DNA of 64,000 bases, taken from positions 1,364,001 to 1,428,000 of the forward strand of contig NZ_CP081864.1 of assembly GCF_019797845.1 (NCBI RefSeq), written 5' to 3'. The number at the start of each line of letters is the position of its first letter. Position 1 is the first letter of the stretch. Under the pieces are notes generated by a model, which worked only from the letters and a program-made list of their open reading frames with translations, did no database searches and had not been told where the DNA came from. The translations under genes were made by a program, and so were the position numbers. Positions 30,790-40,986 of the stretch are shown here, one piece after another. The DNA is from Symbiopectobacterium purcellii. GTDB lineage: Bacteria; Pseudomonadota; Gammaproteobacteria; Enterobacterales; Enterobacteriaceae.

Positions 30790-31845
30790 ATGAATTACCA
30801 AAATGATGACTTAAGAATTAAAGAGATCAAAGAGTTGTTACCTCCTGTCGCACTGCTGGAGAAATTTCCGGCTACCGCGCGTGCGGCAGAAACGGTCTCA
30901 TTTACCCGCTCGGCAATTCACAAGATTCTGCATGGCACTGACGATCGTCTGCTGGTGGTGATTGGTCCGTGCTCGATTCATGATACCGAGGCTGCAAAAG
31001 AATATGCCGCCCGTTTGCTCACGCTGCGCAACGAGTTGAGCGACGATTTAGAAGTGGTGATGCGTGTCTATTTCGAGAAACCGCGCACGACCGTGGGTTG
31101 GAAAGGGCTGATTAACGATCCGCACATGGATAACAGCTTCCAGATTAACGATGGATTGCGTATCGCCCGTCAACTGCTGGTGGAAATCAATGATAGCGGG
31201 TTACCTGCTGCGGGTGAGTTTCTGGACATGATATCGCCGCAGTATCTGGCAGATCTGATGAGCTGGGGCGCCATCGGCGCACGCACTACGGAATCGCAGG
31301 TGCACCGCGAATTGGCTTCTGGCCTCTCGTGCCCGGTAGGCTTCAAAAACGGCACCGATGGCACGATTAAAGTGGCGATCGATGCCATTAACGCCGCAAG
31401 TGCGCCGCACTGCTTCCTGTCAGTGACCAAATGGGGCCACTCTGCCATCGTCAACACCAGCGGCAACAACGATTGCCACATTATCTTGCGTGGTGGGAAA
31501 GCACCGAATTACAGCGCCGAGCACTTTAGCGCTGTGAAGGATGGGCTGGAAAAAGCTGCACTGCGCCCGCAGGTGATGATCGATTTCAGCCATGCCAACA
31601 GCAGCAAACAGTTCAAGAAGCAGATGGACGTTGGCGCTGATGTGTGCGCACAGATTGCTGGCGGTGAACGCGCCATCACCGGTGTAATGGTGGAGAGTCA
31701 TCTGGTGGAAGGCAACCAGAGTCTGGAAAGCGGTGAGCCGCTGGTTTATGGCCGCAGTGTGACAGATGCGTGCATCGGTTGGGAAGATACTGACACCTTA
31801 TTGCGCCAACTTGCTGCCGCAGTGAAACAACGGCGCGCGCGGTAA
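30790..31845 (+). CDS. aroG: DAHP synthase, phenylalanine-sensitive type
   Basis: Condenses phosphoenolpyruvate and erythrose 4-phosphate, the first step of aromatic biosynthesis. It has 351 residues from MNYQNDDLRIKEIKELL (350 in E. coli); an ATG directly upstream (30787) is also in frame. Key motifs are VIGPCSIHD with the metal-ligand cysteine, EKPRTTVGWKGL, GARTTESQVHREL and IDFSHANSSKQ. The AroG assignment over AroF/AroH rests on close N-terminal similarity. Confidence 0.96.
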   Translation: MNYQNDDLRIKEIKELLPPVALLEKFPATARAAETVSFTRSAIHKILHGTDDRLLVVIGPCSIHDTEAAKEYAARLLTLRNELSDDLEVVMRVYFEKPRTTVGWKGLINDPHMDNSFQINDGLRIARQLLVEINDSGLPAAGEFLDMISPQYLADLMSWGAIGARTTESQVHRELASGLSCPVGFKNGTDGTIKVAIDAINAASAPHCFLSVTKWGHSAIVNTSGNNDCHIILRGGKAPNYSAEHFSAVKDGLEKAALRPQVMIDFSHANSSKQFKKQMDVGADVCAQIAGGERAITGVMVESHLVEGNQSLESGEPLVYGRSVTDACIGWEDTDTLLRQLAAAVKQRRAR

Positions 31846-31857
31846 TAGCGTTGATAT

Positions 31858-31887
31858 AAAAAAACCCGGCGTAAGCCGGGTTTTTTG
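31858..31887. terminator. Bidirectional terminator between aroG and gpmA
   Basis: An A-run, ACCCGGC, a GTAA loop, GCCGGGT and a T-run form a symmetrical hairpin that can end both the plus-strand aroG and the minus-strand gpmA transcripts. Confidence 0.92.
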
Positions 31888-31908
31888 TTACTGCATGTCA
31901 AACGTAAC

Positions 31909-32661
31909 TTATTTAGCTTTGCCCTGATTGGCAACAGCAGCGGCTTTCGCTGCGATTTCGTCAGCGTCACCCAGATAGTAGTGTTTGATCGGCTTGAAGT
32001 TTTCATCGAACTCATACACCAGCGGTACGCCAGTGGGGATGTTCAGCTCGAGGATTTCGTCTTCGCCCATGTTGTCCAGGTATTTCACCAGCGCACGCAG
32101 GGAGTTACCGTGTGCAGCGATGATAACGCGCTCACCGCTCTTGATGCGTGGCAGGATGGTTTCGTTCCAGAACGGTACAACGCGTTCAATGGTCAGCGCC
32201 AGACTTTCGGTCTGCGGCAGCTCAGCGTCAGTCAGCGAAGCGTAACGCGGATCGTGGCCAGGGAAACGCTCATCTTCACGGGTCAGCGCCGGCGGAGTGA
32301 TAGCAAAACCACGACGCCATTGTTTAACCTGGTCATCACCGTATTTTTCGGCGGTTTCTGCTTTGTTCAGACCCTGCAACGCGCCGTAGTGGCGTTCGTT
32401 CAGTTTCCAGCTCTTTTCCACCGGCAGCCAAGCCTGATCCAGCTCGTCCAGGATGTTCCACAGCGTGTGAATGGCGCGTTTCAGCACAGAGGTATACGCG
32501 AAATCGAAGGAGAAACCTTCATTTTTCAGCAACGTACCAGCGGCTTTGGCTTCTGAGCGGCCCTTTTCGGACAGATCAACATCGTACCAGCCTGTGAAGC
32601 GGTTTTCATTGTTCCACTGGCTTTCACCGTGTCTCACCAGTACCAGCTTAGTTACAGCCAT
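31909..32661 (-). CDS. gpmA: 2,3-bisphosphoglycerate-dependent phosphoglycerate mutase
   Basis: Interconverts 3- and 2-phosphoglycerate in glycolysis. It has 250 residues. The phosphohistidine is His11 in [10 protein letters not shown]; the second active-site histidine is in [24 protein letters not shown] and [11 protein letters not shown] are conserved. It is convergent with aroG, as in E. coli. Confidence 0.98.
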   Translation of the reverse strand: MAVTKLVLVRHGESQWNNENRFTGWYDVDLSEKGRSEAKAAGTLLKNEGFSFDFAYTSVLKRAIHTLWNILDELDQAWLPVEKSWKLNERHYGALQGLNKAETAEKYGDDQVKQWRRGFAITPPALTREDERFPGHDPRYASLTDAELPQTESLALTIERVVPFWNETILPRIKSGERVIIAAHGNSLRALVKYLDNMGEDEILELNIPTGVPLVYEFDENFKPIKHYYLGDADEIAAKAAAVANQGKAK

Positions 32662-32825
32662 AGCTAAACTCCTTCATTCCTAAGATTTCAGTGATAACTG
32701 GTCTCATTATATTGCTGCGCTGCAATTAACGGCAATCAATAGTCACCGATAAACCTGATTTATCTGCATTAACTTTGCTCATTATCACGTTATCGCTTGC
32801 TCGTTTCAGCTCTCAGCAATGACCG

Positions 32826-32852
32826 GTCGGCCCAAGATGAGTATGGGCCGAC
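32826..32852. terminator. Stem-loop after the cus operon
   Basis: GTCGGCCC (32826-32833) pairs with GGGCCGAC (32845-32852). It follows the cusA stop on the minus strand. No clear T-run, so termination is uncertain. Confidence 0.5.
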
Positions 32853-32868
32853 ATCACGGGATTGCCAC

Positions 32869-35800
32869 TCAGGCGCTATCGCCTCGCTTACGGTGCGTCA
32901 GCAGGTAGAACGCGGGGATCACCAGCATCGAGAGCAGAGGGGCGGTTACCATGCCACCCACCATCGGTGCGGCAATACGTTGCATCACCTCCGCCCCGGT
33001 GCCGCCGCCCCACATGATAGGCAATAGCCCGGCCATGATAGTGGCGACTGTCATCACTTTGGGACGCACGCGCAACACGGCACCTTCATGGATGGCTTCA
33101 CGCAGCAGGGGTAACGCCAGCGTCTCATTAGATTGTTGACGTTTTTCAATAGTGTGGTTGAGGTATAACACCATGATAACGCCAAACTCGGCTGCTACCC
33201 CGGCAAGCGCGATAAAACCCACCGCTGCTGCCACCGATAAGTTATAGCCCAGCAGATAAAGCAGCCATACGCCGCCAATCAGCGAGAAAGGCAGGGTGCC
33301 CATGATCAATAGCGCATCCTTCACCTTGCTGAACGTCACATAGAGCAGAATAAAGATAATCAGCAGTGTGAACGGCAAAACCACTTTGAGTTTGGCGGTT
33401 GCGCGCTCCAGATACTCAAATTGCCCCGACCAACTCAACGATACGCCTTCCGGTAATTTCACCTGTTGTTCAACCGCTCGTTGCATATCCTGCACCGCAG
33501 ATTTCAAGTCGCGGCCGCGAATATCGACGTAAATCCAATCCGAAAGGCGCGCGTTTTCACTTTTCAGCATGGGTGGCCCATCGCTGATACGAATATCGGC
33601 CAGTTCCGAGAGCGAAATTTGCCCACCACTTAAGGTAATCACTGGCAAATGCTTGAGTTTTTGCAGCGAATCGCGGATCTCCCGCGGGTAGCGCAGGTTG
33701 ATGGGATAACGTTCGCGCCCCTCAATGGTTTCACCAATATTTTCCCCACCGACCACGACAGACACGATGGATTGCAGTTCTTTGACCGACACGCCATAGC
33801 GCGCGGCCTTGGCGCGATCGATATCAATATCGATATAACGCCCACCGGCCAGACGCTCCGCCAGCGCAGAGGTAACGCCGGGAACGCCGCGCACTACCTG
33901 CTCAATCTGCTCGGCCACGGCTTCAATTTGCGCAATGTTACTGCCGTTCACTTTGATGCCCACTGGGCTTTTGATCCCTGTCGCCAGCATATCCAGTCGG
34001 TTGCGGATGGGCGGAACCCAGATATTGGCAATCCCCGGTACTTTCACAATGCTGTCGAGTTCACTGACCAGTTTGTCCATGGTCATGCCGGGCCGCCACT
34101 GATCTTTGGGCTTAAAGCGTATCGTGGTTTCGATCATGGTCAACGGTGCGGGGTCGGTGGCGGTTTCTGCCCGTCCGGCTTTGCCGAACACGGTGTCGAC
34201 TTCCGGCACGGTTTTGATCAGTCGGTCGGTTTGTTGCAATAACCGTCCCGCTTCCCGTGCGGAAATTCCCGGCAGGGTTGAAGGCATATAGAGCAAATCG
34301 CCTTCATCCAATGCGGGCATAAACTCGCTGCCCAAGTGGGAAAGTGGATAGAGCGTGGCGATCAGCAGGGCCGCGGCTACCGCCAGCGTCACTTTGGGCC
34401 ACTGTAACACGCGATCCAGCAACGGTTCATAGGCACGGATCAGCCAGCGGTTGAGCGGGTTGGCGTGTTCATCGGGAATTTTTCCACGAATAAAGTAGCC
34501 CATCAGCACCGGCACCAGCGTAATGCCCAGTCCGGCGGATACCGCCATGGCGTAGGTTTTGGTGAAGGCGAGCGGGGCAAACATTTTCCCCTCCTGCGCT
34601 TCAAGCGAAAACACCGGAATAAACGACAGGGTAATGATCAGCAAGCTACAGAAGAGCGCCGGGCCAACCTCCACGGCAGCCTTTTCGGCAATCTTCCAAT
34701 AGTCATCAGAGGCGGGTTGCTGGTTTGGATGCTCATGCCGCCACTGTTCCAGCACCTTATGCATGTTTTCTATCATCACAATCGCCGCATCCACCATGGC
34801 CCCGATTGCGATAGCTATACCGCCTAACGACATGATGTTGGCGTTCACCCCCTGGTAGTGCATGACAATGAACGCGCCGAGAATACCCAGCGGCAGTGTC
34901 ACAATGGCGACCAGCGCCGAACGGAAGTGGAACAGAAACAGCGTACAGACCAGAACAACGACAATAAACTCTTCGATCAGCTTGTGCGTGAGCGTCGTAA
35001 TGGCGTTTTCGATCAGGTGTGAACGGTCGTAAACGGGAACAATTTCCACGCCTGCGGGCAGGCTGCGTTTGATGTCGTTCAGCTTGAGTTTGACCGCATC
35101 GATGGTTTCCAGCGCATTTTTTCCTGAACGCATCACGATAATGCCGCCCGCCACTTCGCCTTCACCATTGAGTTCAGCAATGCCACGCCGCATTTCTGGA
35201 CCGATGCGCAAGGTGGCGACATCTGACAGCATAATAGGGATGCCGTCTCGGGTGGCGATCACCACGTGCTTAAAGTCATCAAGCGTTTTGAGATAGCCCG
35301 AGGTGCGCACCATGTACTCTGCTTCCCCGAGTTCGACCACGGAACCGCCGCCTTCCTGATTCGCGTTTTGTACCGCACTCAGCACCATCTCATGGGAGAG
35401 GTTGAGGGCGCGCAATCGGTCCGGATTAAGCACAATCTGGTACTGTTTAACCATGCCGCCGACGCTCGCGACTTCCGATACGTTGGGTACGGTTTTTAAC
35501 TCATATTTGATGATCCAGTCTTGAATGGCGCGCAGATCGCCAAGGCTGTGCTGGCCGGTTTTGTCGACCAAGGCATATTCGTATACCCAGCCGACGCCGG
35601 TGGCATCCGGGCCAAGAGAGGCCTTTGCCTGAGGCGGCAGCGTTGACTGCACCTGACTGAGATACTCTAGCACGCGCGAGCGCGCCCAGTAGGGATCGGT
35701 GCCGTCTTCAAACAGCACGTAGACATATGAATCGCCGAACATGGAGAAGCCGCGCACGGTTTTAGCACCGGGCACCGAAAGCATGGTCGTGGTGAGCGGG

Positions 35801-36000
35801 TAGGTCACCTGGTCTTCCACCACTTGCGGCGCTTTACCGGGGTAGCCGACTTTGATGATGACCTGAACGTCAGAGAGGTCGGGTAACGCATCAAGCGGCG
35901 CTTTTTGCACTGCCCACCATCCCCAGGCAGCCAACAGCATGGCGCTCAGCAGCACCAATAGTCGATTGCGCAGCGACCAACGAATAATGGCGGCAATCAT
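32869..36000 (-). CDS. cusA: Copper/silver efflux RND pump, CusA/SilA type
   Basis: Inner-membrane proton-driven pump of 1043 residues exporting Cu(I)/Ag(I). Most segments follow E. coli Cus[17 protein letters not shown] at the N-terminus, [52 protein letters not shown] in helix 4 with the proton-relay acidic residues, and [17 protein letters not shown]. Metal-relay methionines are plausible (for example GMTMDKL) but I have not mapped them all. The ATG overlaps the cusB TGA by four bases. Confidence 0.95.
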   Translation of the reverse strand: MIAAIIRWSLRNRLLVLLSAMLLAAWGWWAVQKAPLDALPDLSDVQVIIKVGYPGKAPQVVEDQVTYPLTTTMLSVPGAKTVRGFSMFGDSYVYVLFEDGTDPYWARSRVLEYLSQVQSTLPPQAKASLGPDATGVGWVYEYALVDKTGQHSLGDLRAIQDWIIKYELKTVPNVSEVASVGGMVKQYQIVLNPDRLRALNLSHEMVLSAVQNANQEGGGSVVELGEAEYMVRTSGYLKTLDDFKHVVIATRDGIPIMLSDVATLRIGPEMRRGIAELNGEGEVAGGIIVMRSGKNALETIDAVKLKLNDIKRSLPAGVEIVPVYDRSHLIENAITTLTHKLIEEFIVVVLVCTLFLFHFRSALVAIVTLPLGILGAFIVMHYQGVNANIMSLGGIAIAIGAMVDAAIVMIENMHKVLEQWRHEHPNQQPASDDYWKIAEKAAVEVGPALFCSLLIITLSFIPVFSLEAQEGKMFAPLAFTKTYAMAVSAGLGITLVPVLMGYFIRGKIPDEHANPLNRWLIRAYEPLLDRVLQWPKVTLAVAAALLIATLYPLSHLGSEFMPALDEGDLLYMPSTLPGISAREAGRLLQQTDRLIKTVPEVDTVFGKAGRAETATDPAPLTMIETTIRFKPKDQWRPGMTMDKLVSELDSIVKVPGIANIWVPPIRNRLDMLATGIKSPVGIKVNGSNIAQIEAVAEQIEQVVRGVPGVTSALAERLAGGRYIDIDIDRAKAARYGVSVKELQSIVSVVVGGENIGETIEGRERYPINLRYPREIRDSLQKLKHLPVITLSGGQISLSELADIRISDGPPMLKSENARLSDWIYVDIRGRDLKSAVQDMQRAVEQQVKLPEGVSLSWSGQFEYLERATAKLKVVLPFTLLIIFILLYVTFSKVKDALLIMGTLPFSLIGGVWLLYLLGYNLSVAAAVGFIALAGVAAEFGVIMVLYLNHTIEKRQQSNETLALPLLREAIHEGAVLRVRPKVMTVATIMAGLLPIMWGGGTGAEVMQRIAAPMVGGMVTAPLLSMLVIPAFYLLTHRKRGDSA

Positions 36001-37517
36001 TGTTGATGTCCTTCATGTTGGTGGGCATTGCCGTTAGACACGGGGGTGACACTCACCAACCGCGCGCCCTCTTCGGGCAGCACAAAGGTGAAACTGACAT
36101 GCTGACCAACAGCCAACGCAGGGAGCAGCGCGGATGGGGCCTGGAAATCCATGGTCATCGGGCCCCAGTTCAGCGCGGCAACCGGGCCGTGCGACAGGGT
36201 GATCGTGTCGCCGTCTATTGCCTCGATTTTCCCTTCTGCCTGATAGGTGGGGGCGGCGCTGGCCGCTGAGGTTTCCTGCTGGGATTGATCGCCAGCCATT
36301 TGCGGCAGTGCGCTTTTCAGGCTCGCTTCAGAATCGATCAGGAATTGCCCGGACGTCACCACCGACTGACCCGCTTCAAGGCCGTGCGTGATTTCTACCC
36401 AACCCTTTTGGCTACGGCCTGTTTTTACCTCTACCGGGGTGAAGTGACCGTTACCGTCCGCCAGCAGCACCCGATTGTGCGTGCCCGTGGTAATGAGCGC
36501 CTCGTCAGGAATGGCGACCACAGGAGGCGTAGTGAAGGGATGCGTCAGTGTCACGTTGAGGATCATGCCGGGTTTGAGCAAATGTTCCGGGTTTTCCAGT
36601 GTCAGCCTGGCCTTCAACGTACGCGTTGAGGCTTCCAGATTGGGCAACAGCTCATCAACCTTGCCATGAAAGGTTTTCCCCGGCCAACTGTCGGTGGTGG
36701 CGCTGATATTATTGCCACGCGACAGCAGGCTGGCCTGGCTTTCTGGGTAATCCACCACAATCCATACTGGGTCGAGCGTGGCCAATTCGAACAGGGATTG
36801 TGCGGCGTTGACCTGCGCGCCCTCACGCACGTCCAACTTGTTGATATAACCCTGTGCGGGTGCACGCAGTGTGATACGGGTTTGCGGTTTTCCCGAACGC
36901 TCCACGGCTTTGACGATCTCTTCCGGCATAAACTGTAATTGCAGACGTTCGCGTGCGGCGGCAACCAGAGATGCATCGCCCCACTGGCGAATGGCGAGGT
37001 ATTCCTGCTGTGCGGCTGACCACTGCGGCATCCACAGTTGTGCCAGAGGATCGTTACGCTGAACGAACTGCTGTGGCGCTTTCACATACAATTTTTCGAC
37101 CAGTCCGTTGGCGCGCGCCGACAGGGTTTCAATACCACGTTCATCCGTGGCGACAGTGCCGAAGGCCATCAGTTGCAGATCTAGCGTACGCTGCGTTGCC
37201 TGTGCTGTTTTCACGCCCAGGTTTTGCTGTTGGCGTGCGCTGATGGTGATACCTCCGTCATCCTGGGCTTCATCCGCGTAACGTGGCACCAGGTCCATGT
37301 CCATAAAGGGGGATTTACCCGGTTTATCAAAGCGTTGCCCTGGAGTCATCGGATCATACCAATAGAGCACTTTTCTTAGCGTTTCTTGTGACGCAGTCGT
37401 TGCTGTGCTGGCAACCGGGTTTCCGCTGTGGACCGAGTTGGTACCCAGTTGGTAGCCCACGGCGAGCGCGGCAGCAACGGCAATAGCGACGACGCTTAAC
37501 GTAACGATCGGTTTCAT
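35997..37517 (-). CDS. cusB: Cus-type periplasmic adaptor with C-terminal CusF domain
   Basis: Membrane-fusion protein of 506 residues that links the pump and outer-membrane channel. I start at [15 protein letters not shown] (37517), a signal-anchor; 21 upstream in-frame residues lie inside the previous gene. After the anchor comes a heavy-metal-binding motif ([17 protein letters not shown], then [10 protein letters not shown]) like the N-terminal metal site of CusB; then barrel-sandwich and beta-barrel domains; then, after a Gln/Ser/Ala linker, a CusF-like domain (about residues 420-495) with [12 protein letters not shown]. coli CusB lacks this last domain; a Cupriavidus SilB has it. Confidence 0.93.
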   Translation of the reverse strand: MKPIVTLSVVAIAVAAALAVGYQLGTNSVHSGNPVASTATTASQETLRKVLYWYDPMTPGQRFDKPGKSPFMDMDLVPRYADEAQDDGGITISARQQQNLGVKTAQATQRTLDLQLMAFGTVATDERGIETLSARANGLVEKLYVKAPQQFVQRNDPLAQLWMPQWSAAQQEYLAIRQWGDASLVAAARERLQLQFMPEEIVKAVERSGKPQTRITLRAPAQGYINKLDVREGAQVNAAQSLFELATLDPVWIVVDYPESQASLLSRGNNISATTDSWPGKTFHGKVDELLPNLEASTRTLKARLTLENPEHLLKPGMILNVTLTHPFTTPPVVAIPDEALITTGTHNRVLLADGNGHFTPVEVKTGRSQKGWVEITHGLEAGQSVVTSGQFLIDSEASLKSALPQMAGDQSQQETSAASAAPTYQAEGKIEAIDGDTITLSHGPVAALNWGPMTMDFQAPSALLPALAVGQHVSFTFVLPEEGARLVSVTPVSNGNAHQHEGHQQ

Positions 37518-38791
37518 TGTTTTGTATCCTGCGGTAATAGCTTTGTATCCTGAGGGATCAAATAACGAATAGCGGCCCAACTGGCAGCGAGCGCTTTTTG
37601 CGCGTTGATCTGTTCAATTTCGCTGTTCAGCAGAGCGCGTCTGGCATCAAGGTTTTCTGCCAGTCCGCTGCTGCCAGTGCGATATTCTGCATCCAGCAAC
37701 TTGAGCCGTGAGCGTTGCAGCGGGATCACCTCATTGGCCTGGCGGTCGTAGATGGATTTCGCCGCCTGATACTGTGCGATAAGCGCATCCAGCGTGGCCT
37801 GATGCGCACGCGTCAGTAAGGTCAACTGATCGTTGGCTTCATAGGTTCGGGAGAGATCGGCCGCGTAATCTTTATCCTGCCGCTGTGATTTGAATAAGGG
37901 CAGATCGACCGTCAGCATTACGCCACCCATATCCTCTAACCCATCGGCCCGCTTGCCGTAGTACACTTCCACCCCGACATCCGGAATGGCGGCAACGGCG
38001 GACTGCGCTGATTTTGCCTTGGCGGCATCCGCTTCGCGCGCGGCCTGAATGATTTCCGGGTGCTGCTTGATGGCATCAATCAACGCACTCTGGCTGGCGG
38101 GAAGCCGGGTGATGACGGGGAAATCGCCGCTGACACGGGTAATGTCCACCCCTGTCAATTGTTTGAGCCGGGAACGGGCCACGGCCACGTCGCGTTTAGC
38201 GTTATCCAATTGATTTTTCATTTCATTGACCGTGAGTTGCAGCGCCAGAACGCTGCTCGCGCTGTTGCTGCCGCTCGCGACCCCGGCTTTTTGCATGCCA
38301 AGCTGCCGCTGTGTGTCGCTCAGCAGGCGTTCAACGGCGTCCTGTGCATGTTGCCCGAGCGCCAGTTCGAACCACGCCAGCGACGCTTCTCGCTGCAACC
38401 CGGAGCGAATCACGTCCTGATTAGCCTCCGCTTTACGCGCTTCAGCGCGAATAGCATCTGATTTGCGTTCGCGTTTAGTGCTGCTGACATAATCCTGCAT
38501 GATGCCCACACGTTGCATGGTCATGTCAGAACGGGTGAACCGATGCGCATTGGCTCCACTGACCGGAAAGTTCTCAATCCCGACTTTCAGTTTGGGATCG
38601 GGGAGCTGCATGGCGGAATCCGCCATGTTATTCAAGGCATTTACCTGGTGATGGTTGGCAGAAATTTCTGCCGAATACTGTTCGGCGGCCGCCAGCGTTT
38701 GATCGAGCGTGGTGGCCTGAGCCGTAAATATCACGCAGCCAAAGAGCCACGGCAGGGCATAACCCGCCTGCTGTAGACGAAGCGTCAACAT
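37514..38791 (-). CDS. Outer-membrane efflux protein, CusC/CzcC type
   Basis: TolC-like channel subunit of 425 residues. A signal peptide ends near residue 26 (TAQA|TTLD). Two OEP domains with long helices follow; no lipobox is visible, so it resembles CzcC-type proteins rather than lipidated CusC. The C-terminus has a short internal duplication ([14 protein letters not shown]). GAGGTCGAT lies before the ATG; the TGA overlaps the cusB ATG by four bases. Confidence 0.9.
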   Translation of the reverse strand: MLTLRLQQAGYALPWLFGCVIFTAQATTLDQTLAAAEQYSAEISANHHQVNALNNMADSAMQLPDPKLKVGIENFPVSGANAHRFTRSDMTMQRVGIMQDYVSSTKRERKSDAIRAEARKAEANQDVIRSGLQREASLAWFELALGQHAQDAVERLLSDTQRQLGMQKAGVASGSNSASSVLALQLTVNEMKNQLDNAKRDVAVARSRLKQLTGVDITRVSGDFPVITRLPASQSALIDAIKQHPEIIQAAREADAAKAKSAQSAVAAIPDVGVEVYYGKRADGLEDMGGVMLTVDLPLFKSQRQDKDYAADLSRTYEANDQLTLLTRAHQATLDALIAQYQAAKSIYDRQANEVIPLQRSRLKLLDAEYRTGSSGLAENLDARRALLNSEIEQINAQKALAASWAAIRYLIPQDTKLLPQDTKQ

Positions 38792-38803
38792 ATCGACCTC
38801 GAA

Positions 38804-39184
38804 TCAGTTAGCGGATGCTGAAATCAGATCGTAGCCGGAGGCGCTTTGGATAAAGGTGAAGTTCACCGTTTGTCCGACGCTTAACGGGCTGCCCTTGTAG
38901 GCACTGAGGCCAAAACGCATGGTCATGGCGGGCCAGTTAAGTGCGGGAATCGGTTGATGGGCGAAGGTAACGCTGGTGTCCGACCAGGCTTTTACCACAC
39001 CCGAGCCTTGATACACCGTCGCGGCGCTGGTGGGTTGAGTGCCGTGGTTCATGCTGCTGTGATCCATCGGCATGGACATCATGGCATTGTGATCGTGCGC
39101 GGTGACAGACGATGTTTCGGCAAAAGCAGGGGCAGTAGTGGCAACAGAAGCAAACAGGGCAATGACGGTCAATAACGTACGCAT
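38804..39184 (-). CDS. cusF: Periplasmic copper/silver chaperone CusF-like
   Basis: Small OB-fold metallochaperone of 126 residues that hands Cu(I)/Ag(I) to the pump. I start at MRTLLTVIALFASV (39184); the signal peptide ends near AFA. A His/Met-rich segment (HDHNAMMSMPMDHSSMNH) precedes the OB fold. FAHQPIPALNWPAMTMRF holds the His, Trp and two Met residues that bind metal in CusF. It lies 12 bp before the outer-membrane gene in the same operon. Confidence 0.92.
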   Translation of the reverse strand: MRTLLTVIALFASVATTAPAFAETSSVTAHDHNAMMSMPMDHSSMNHGTQPTSAATVYQGSGVVKAWSDTSVTFAHQPIPALNWPAMTMRFGLSAYKGSPLSVGQTVNFTFIQSASGYDLISASAN

Positions 39185-39218
39185 AATAGATATCTCCAGA
39201 ATAAAACATAACAAAGGA

Positions 39219-39345
39219 TATACCCGTCATACTTCAAGCTGCAGGTGCGTTGGCTGCGCTCATTCACCCGAATCACTTACCTGAGTAAGCTCATCGGGAT
39301 TCATTCGATTGCCGCCTTCCTGCAACTCGAATTATTTAGGGTATA
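39219..39345 (-). repeat. MITE-like dispersed repeat, copy C
   Basis: About 127 bp, inverted relative to copies A and B. On the plus strand it begins TATACCCGTCATACTTCAAG and ends CGAATTATTTAGGGTATA. It lies between cusF and the next upstream minus-strand gene, so it is probably transcribed within the cus operon. Confidence 0.8.
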
Positions 39346-39373
39346 GAAAACCAATATGTTGTTTTATCTGGAT

Positions 39374-39784
39374 TTATTCTCTGAAACGGCAGTATACAAT
39401 CTCAGCCGGTGGCCCGGTCCGCAGTGGGGTTAACCACGTGTGTTGGTCAGGAAGGGGGGAATCATTCGCCAACACCAGCAGCGTGCTCGTGTCATGTGCT
39501 ATCGCATCCAGGTGCAGCGGCGAGGTCGTCTTTTGCGCCGTATCCGGCGTGCAGTGTTTATCACACAGCGGCGCTTTCACCATGACTGAGGCGTGGTGGG
39601 ACGTCTGCGTCATGTTCATACCGTGGTGACTGACCACCTGCGTGGTTTGTACCACCGGTTGGACATCGCACAGATGGGCGGCCAACGCCAGTTGGGTATT
39701 GAGCATCAACCAACAGACAACCACGCCAAACGCCAATAGACGGCGCTTGCGTTGCGGTAATTGTCTGAAAGGCAACCCAAACAT
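39374..39784 (-). CDS. His/Met-rich exported small protein at the cus locus
   Basis: Not recognised with certainty. It has 136 residues: a basic N-terminus (RQLPQRKRRLL), one hydrophobic segment ending LALAA that looks like a signal peptide, then a mature part with SHHGMNMTQTSHH, a MVKAPLCDKHC motif and three cysteines in all. The metal-ligand-rich content and position upstream of cusF suggest a periplasmic copper-binding accessory protein; small DUF2946-like proteins occur at similar sites. Function is inferred from context only. Confidence 0.65.
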   Translation of the reverse strand: MFGLPFRQLPQRKRRLLAFGVVVCWLMLNTQLALAAHLCDVQPVVQTTQVVSHHGMNMTQTSHHASVMVKAPLCDKHCTPDTAQKTTSPLHLDAIAHDTSTLLVLANDSPLPDQHTWLTPLRTGPPAEIVYCRFRE

Positions 39785-39923
39785 GCGGAGCTTCCCACGG
39801 AGTCATCGAATAGCCCTACATATAACAATAATTTTTGCGTAAGCGAAAGCGTGAATTGTTCGCTGCGCACGCTCTTGACATAAATTTACTGTGCAAAAGC
39901 GTGCCCAGTCTGTCTTGGTGGCG

Positions 39924-40967
39924 TTATGTAAAGAATTGATAACTTGTCAGTGAGCAGTATGGCTTACCGGGTTTCAGCCAACAGTCTGGCTGTGGCCAGT
40001 CCGGGTGATTTGGGCTGTCTGGCAAAAATTCACTTTCCATCGCCACCCCGGCATAGTTGTCATATCGATTGCCTTCTCGGGCTGGGGTTCCTGCGAGAAA
40101 GTTCCCACTGTAAAACTGCAAGGCCGGGGCGCTGGTGAAAACGCTCATCATCACCTTCTCATCCGCAGACCATAGGTTTGCCGCCGGGCATTCGCTGGAG
40201 CCGCAGGTCCGATGCAGCAGATAAGCGTGATCGTAGCCGCTGACCGCTTTCTGATCGTCGTCGCGCAAAAAATCCTGCAATAACGTTTTAGGCTGGCGGA
40301 AATCCAGACCGGTGTGGTTGACCAGCGCAAGGCCGTCAACGGGGATCCCCTCACTGTTCACGGGCAAATAATGATCGGCGAACAGTTGTAAACGGTGGTG
40401 GCGTACATCGCTGGTATGCCCATCCAGATTGAAATAGGCGTGGTTGGTCAGGCATACCGGACAGCTTTTCTCTGTCAGCGCGGAATACTCAATTTCCAGC
40501 GCGTTGTGTTCGGTTAACCGATAGCGTGCCTGTGCGGTCAATTGCCCAGGGTAGCCCTGATCGCCATCGGGCGAAACCAGCAGATAAGTGATTTGCGTAG
40601 CATCCTGCTGCACAATGCGCCAGCGGCGCGCGTGAAACCCATCGGGCCCACCGTGCAACTGGTGTTGGCCCTGATTGGGTGTCAGTATGTAGTTTGCGCC
40701 GTTACGTTGTAAACGGGCGTGGTCGATGCGGTTGGCATAGCGCCCGATAGACGCGCCAAGGTAGGCCTGTTGGCGCGGATAATCCGCAGGTGTTGTGCAG
40801 CCGAGCAGTACTTCACGCACTTCTCCCTCCGGCAGAGGGACCTGACAAGAGAGCCAGGTTGCACCCCAATCCATCAACATAACGCGCATTCCTGCGCGGT
40901 TTTGTAGCGTAGTCAGGGTAAAAGGCTGGCCATCGGGGGCCAATTCAGCACTTTTTTCGTTCAGCAT
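39924..40967 (-). CDS. galM: Aldose 1-epimerase (galactose mutarotase)
   Basis: Interconverts alpha and beta anomers of galactose and other aldoses. It has 347 residues from MLNEKSAELAPDG (40967), preceded by GAGGAGCAGG; a longer in-frame start would overlap galE. LTNHAYFNLDGH holds the catalytic histidine and GVAMESEFLPDSPNH the catalytic glutamate. It lies 19 bp after the true end of galE, indicating a galE-galM operon without galT and galK. Confidence 0.95.
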   Translation of the reverse strand: MLNEKSAELAPDGQPFTLTTLQNRAGMRVMLMDWGATWLSCQVPLPEGEVREVLLGCTTPADYPRQQAYLGASIGRYANRIDHARLQRNGANYILTPNQGQHQLHGGPDGFHARRWRIVQQDATQITYLLVSPDGDQGYPGQLTAQARYRLTEHNALEIEYSALTEKSCPVCLTNHAYFNLDGHTSDVRHHRLQLFADHYLPVNSEGIPVDGLALVNHTGLDFRQPKTLLQDFLRDDDQKAVSGYDHAYLLHRTCGSSECPAANLWSADEKVMMSVFTSAPALQFYSGNFLAGTPAREGNRYDNYAGVAMESEFLPDSPNHPDWPQPDCWLKPGKPYCSLTSYQFFT

Positions 40968-40986
40968 ACACCTGCTCCTCAGGGTA

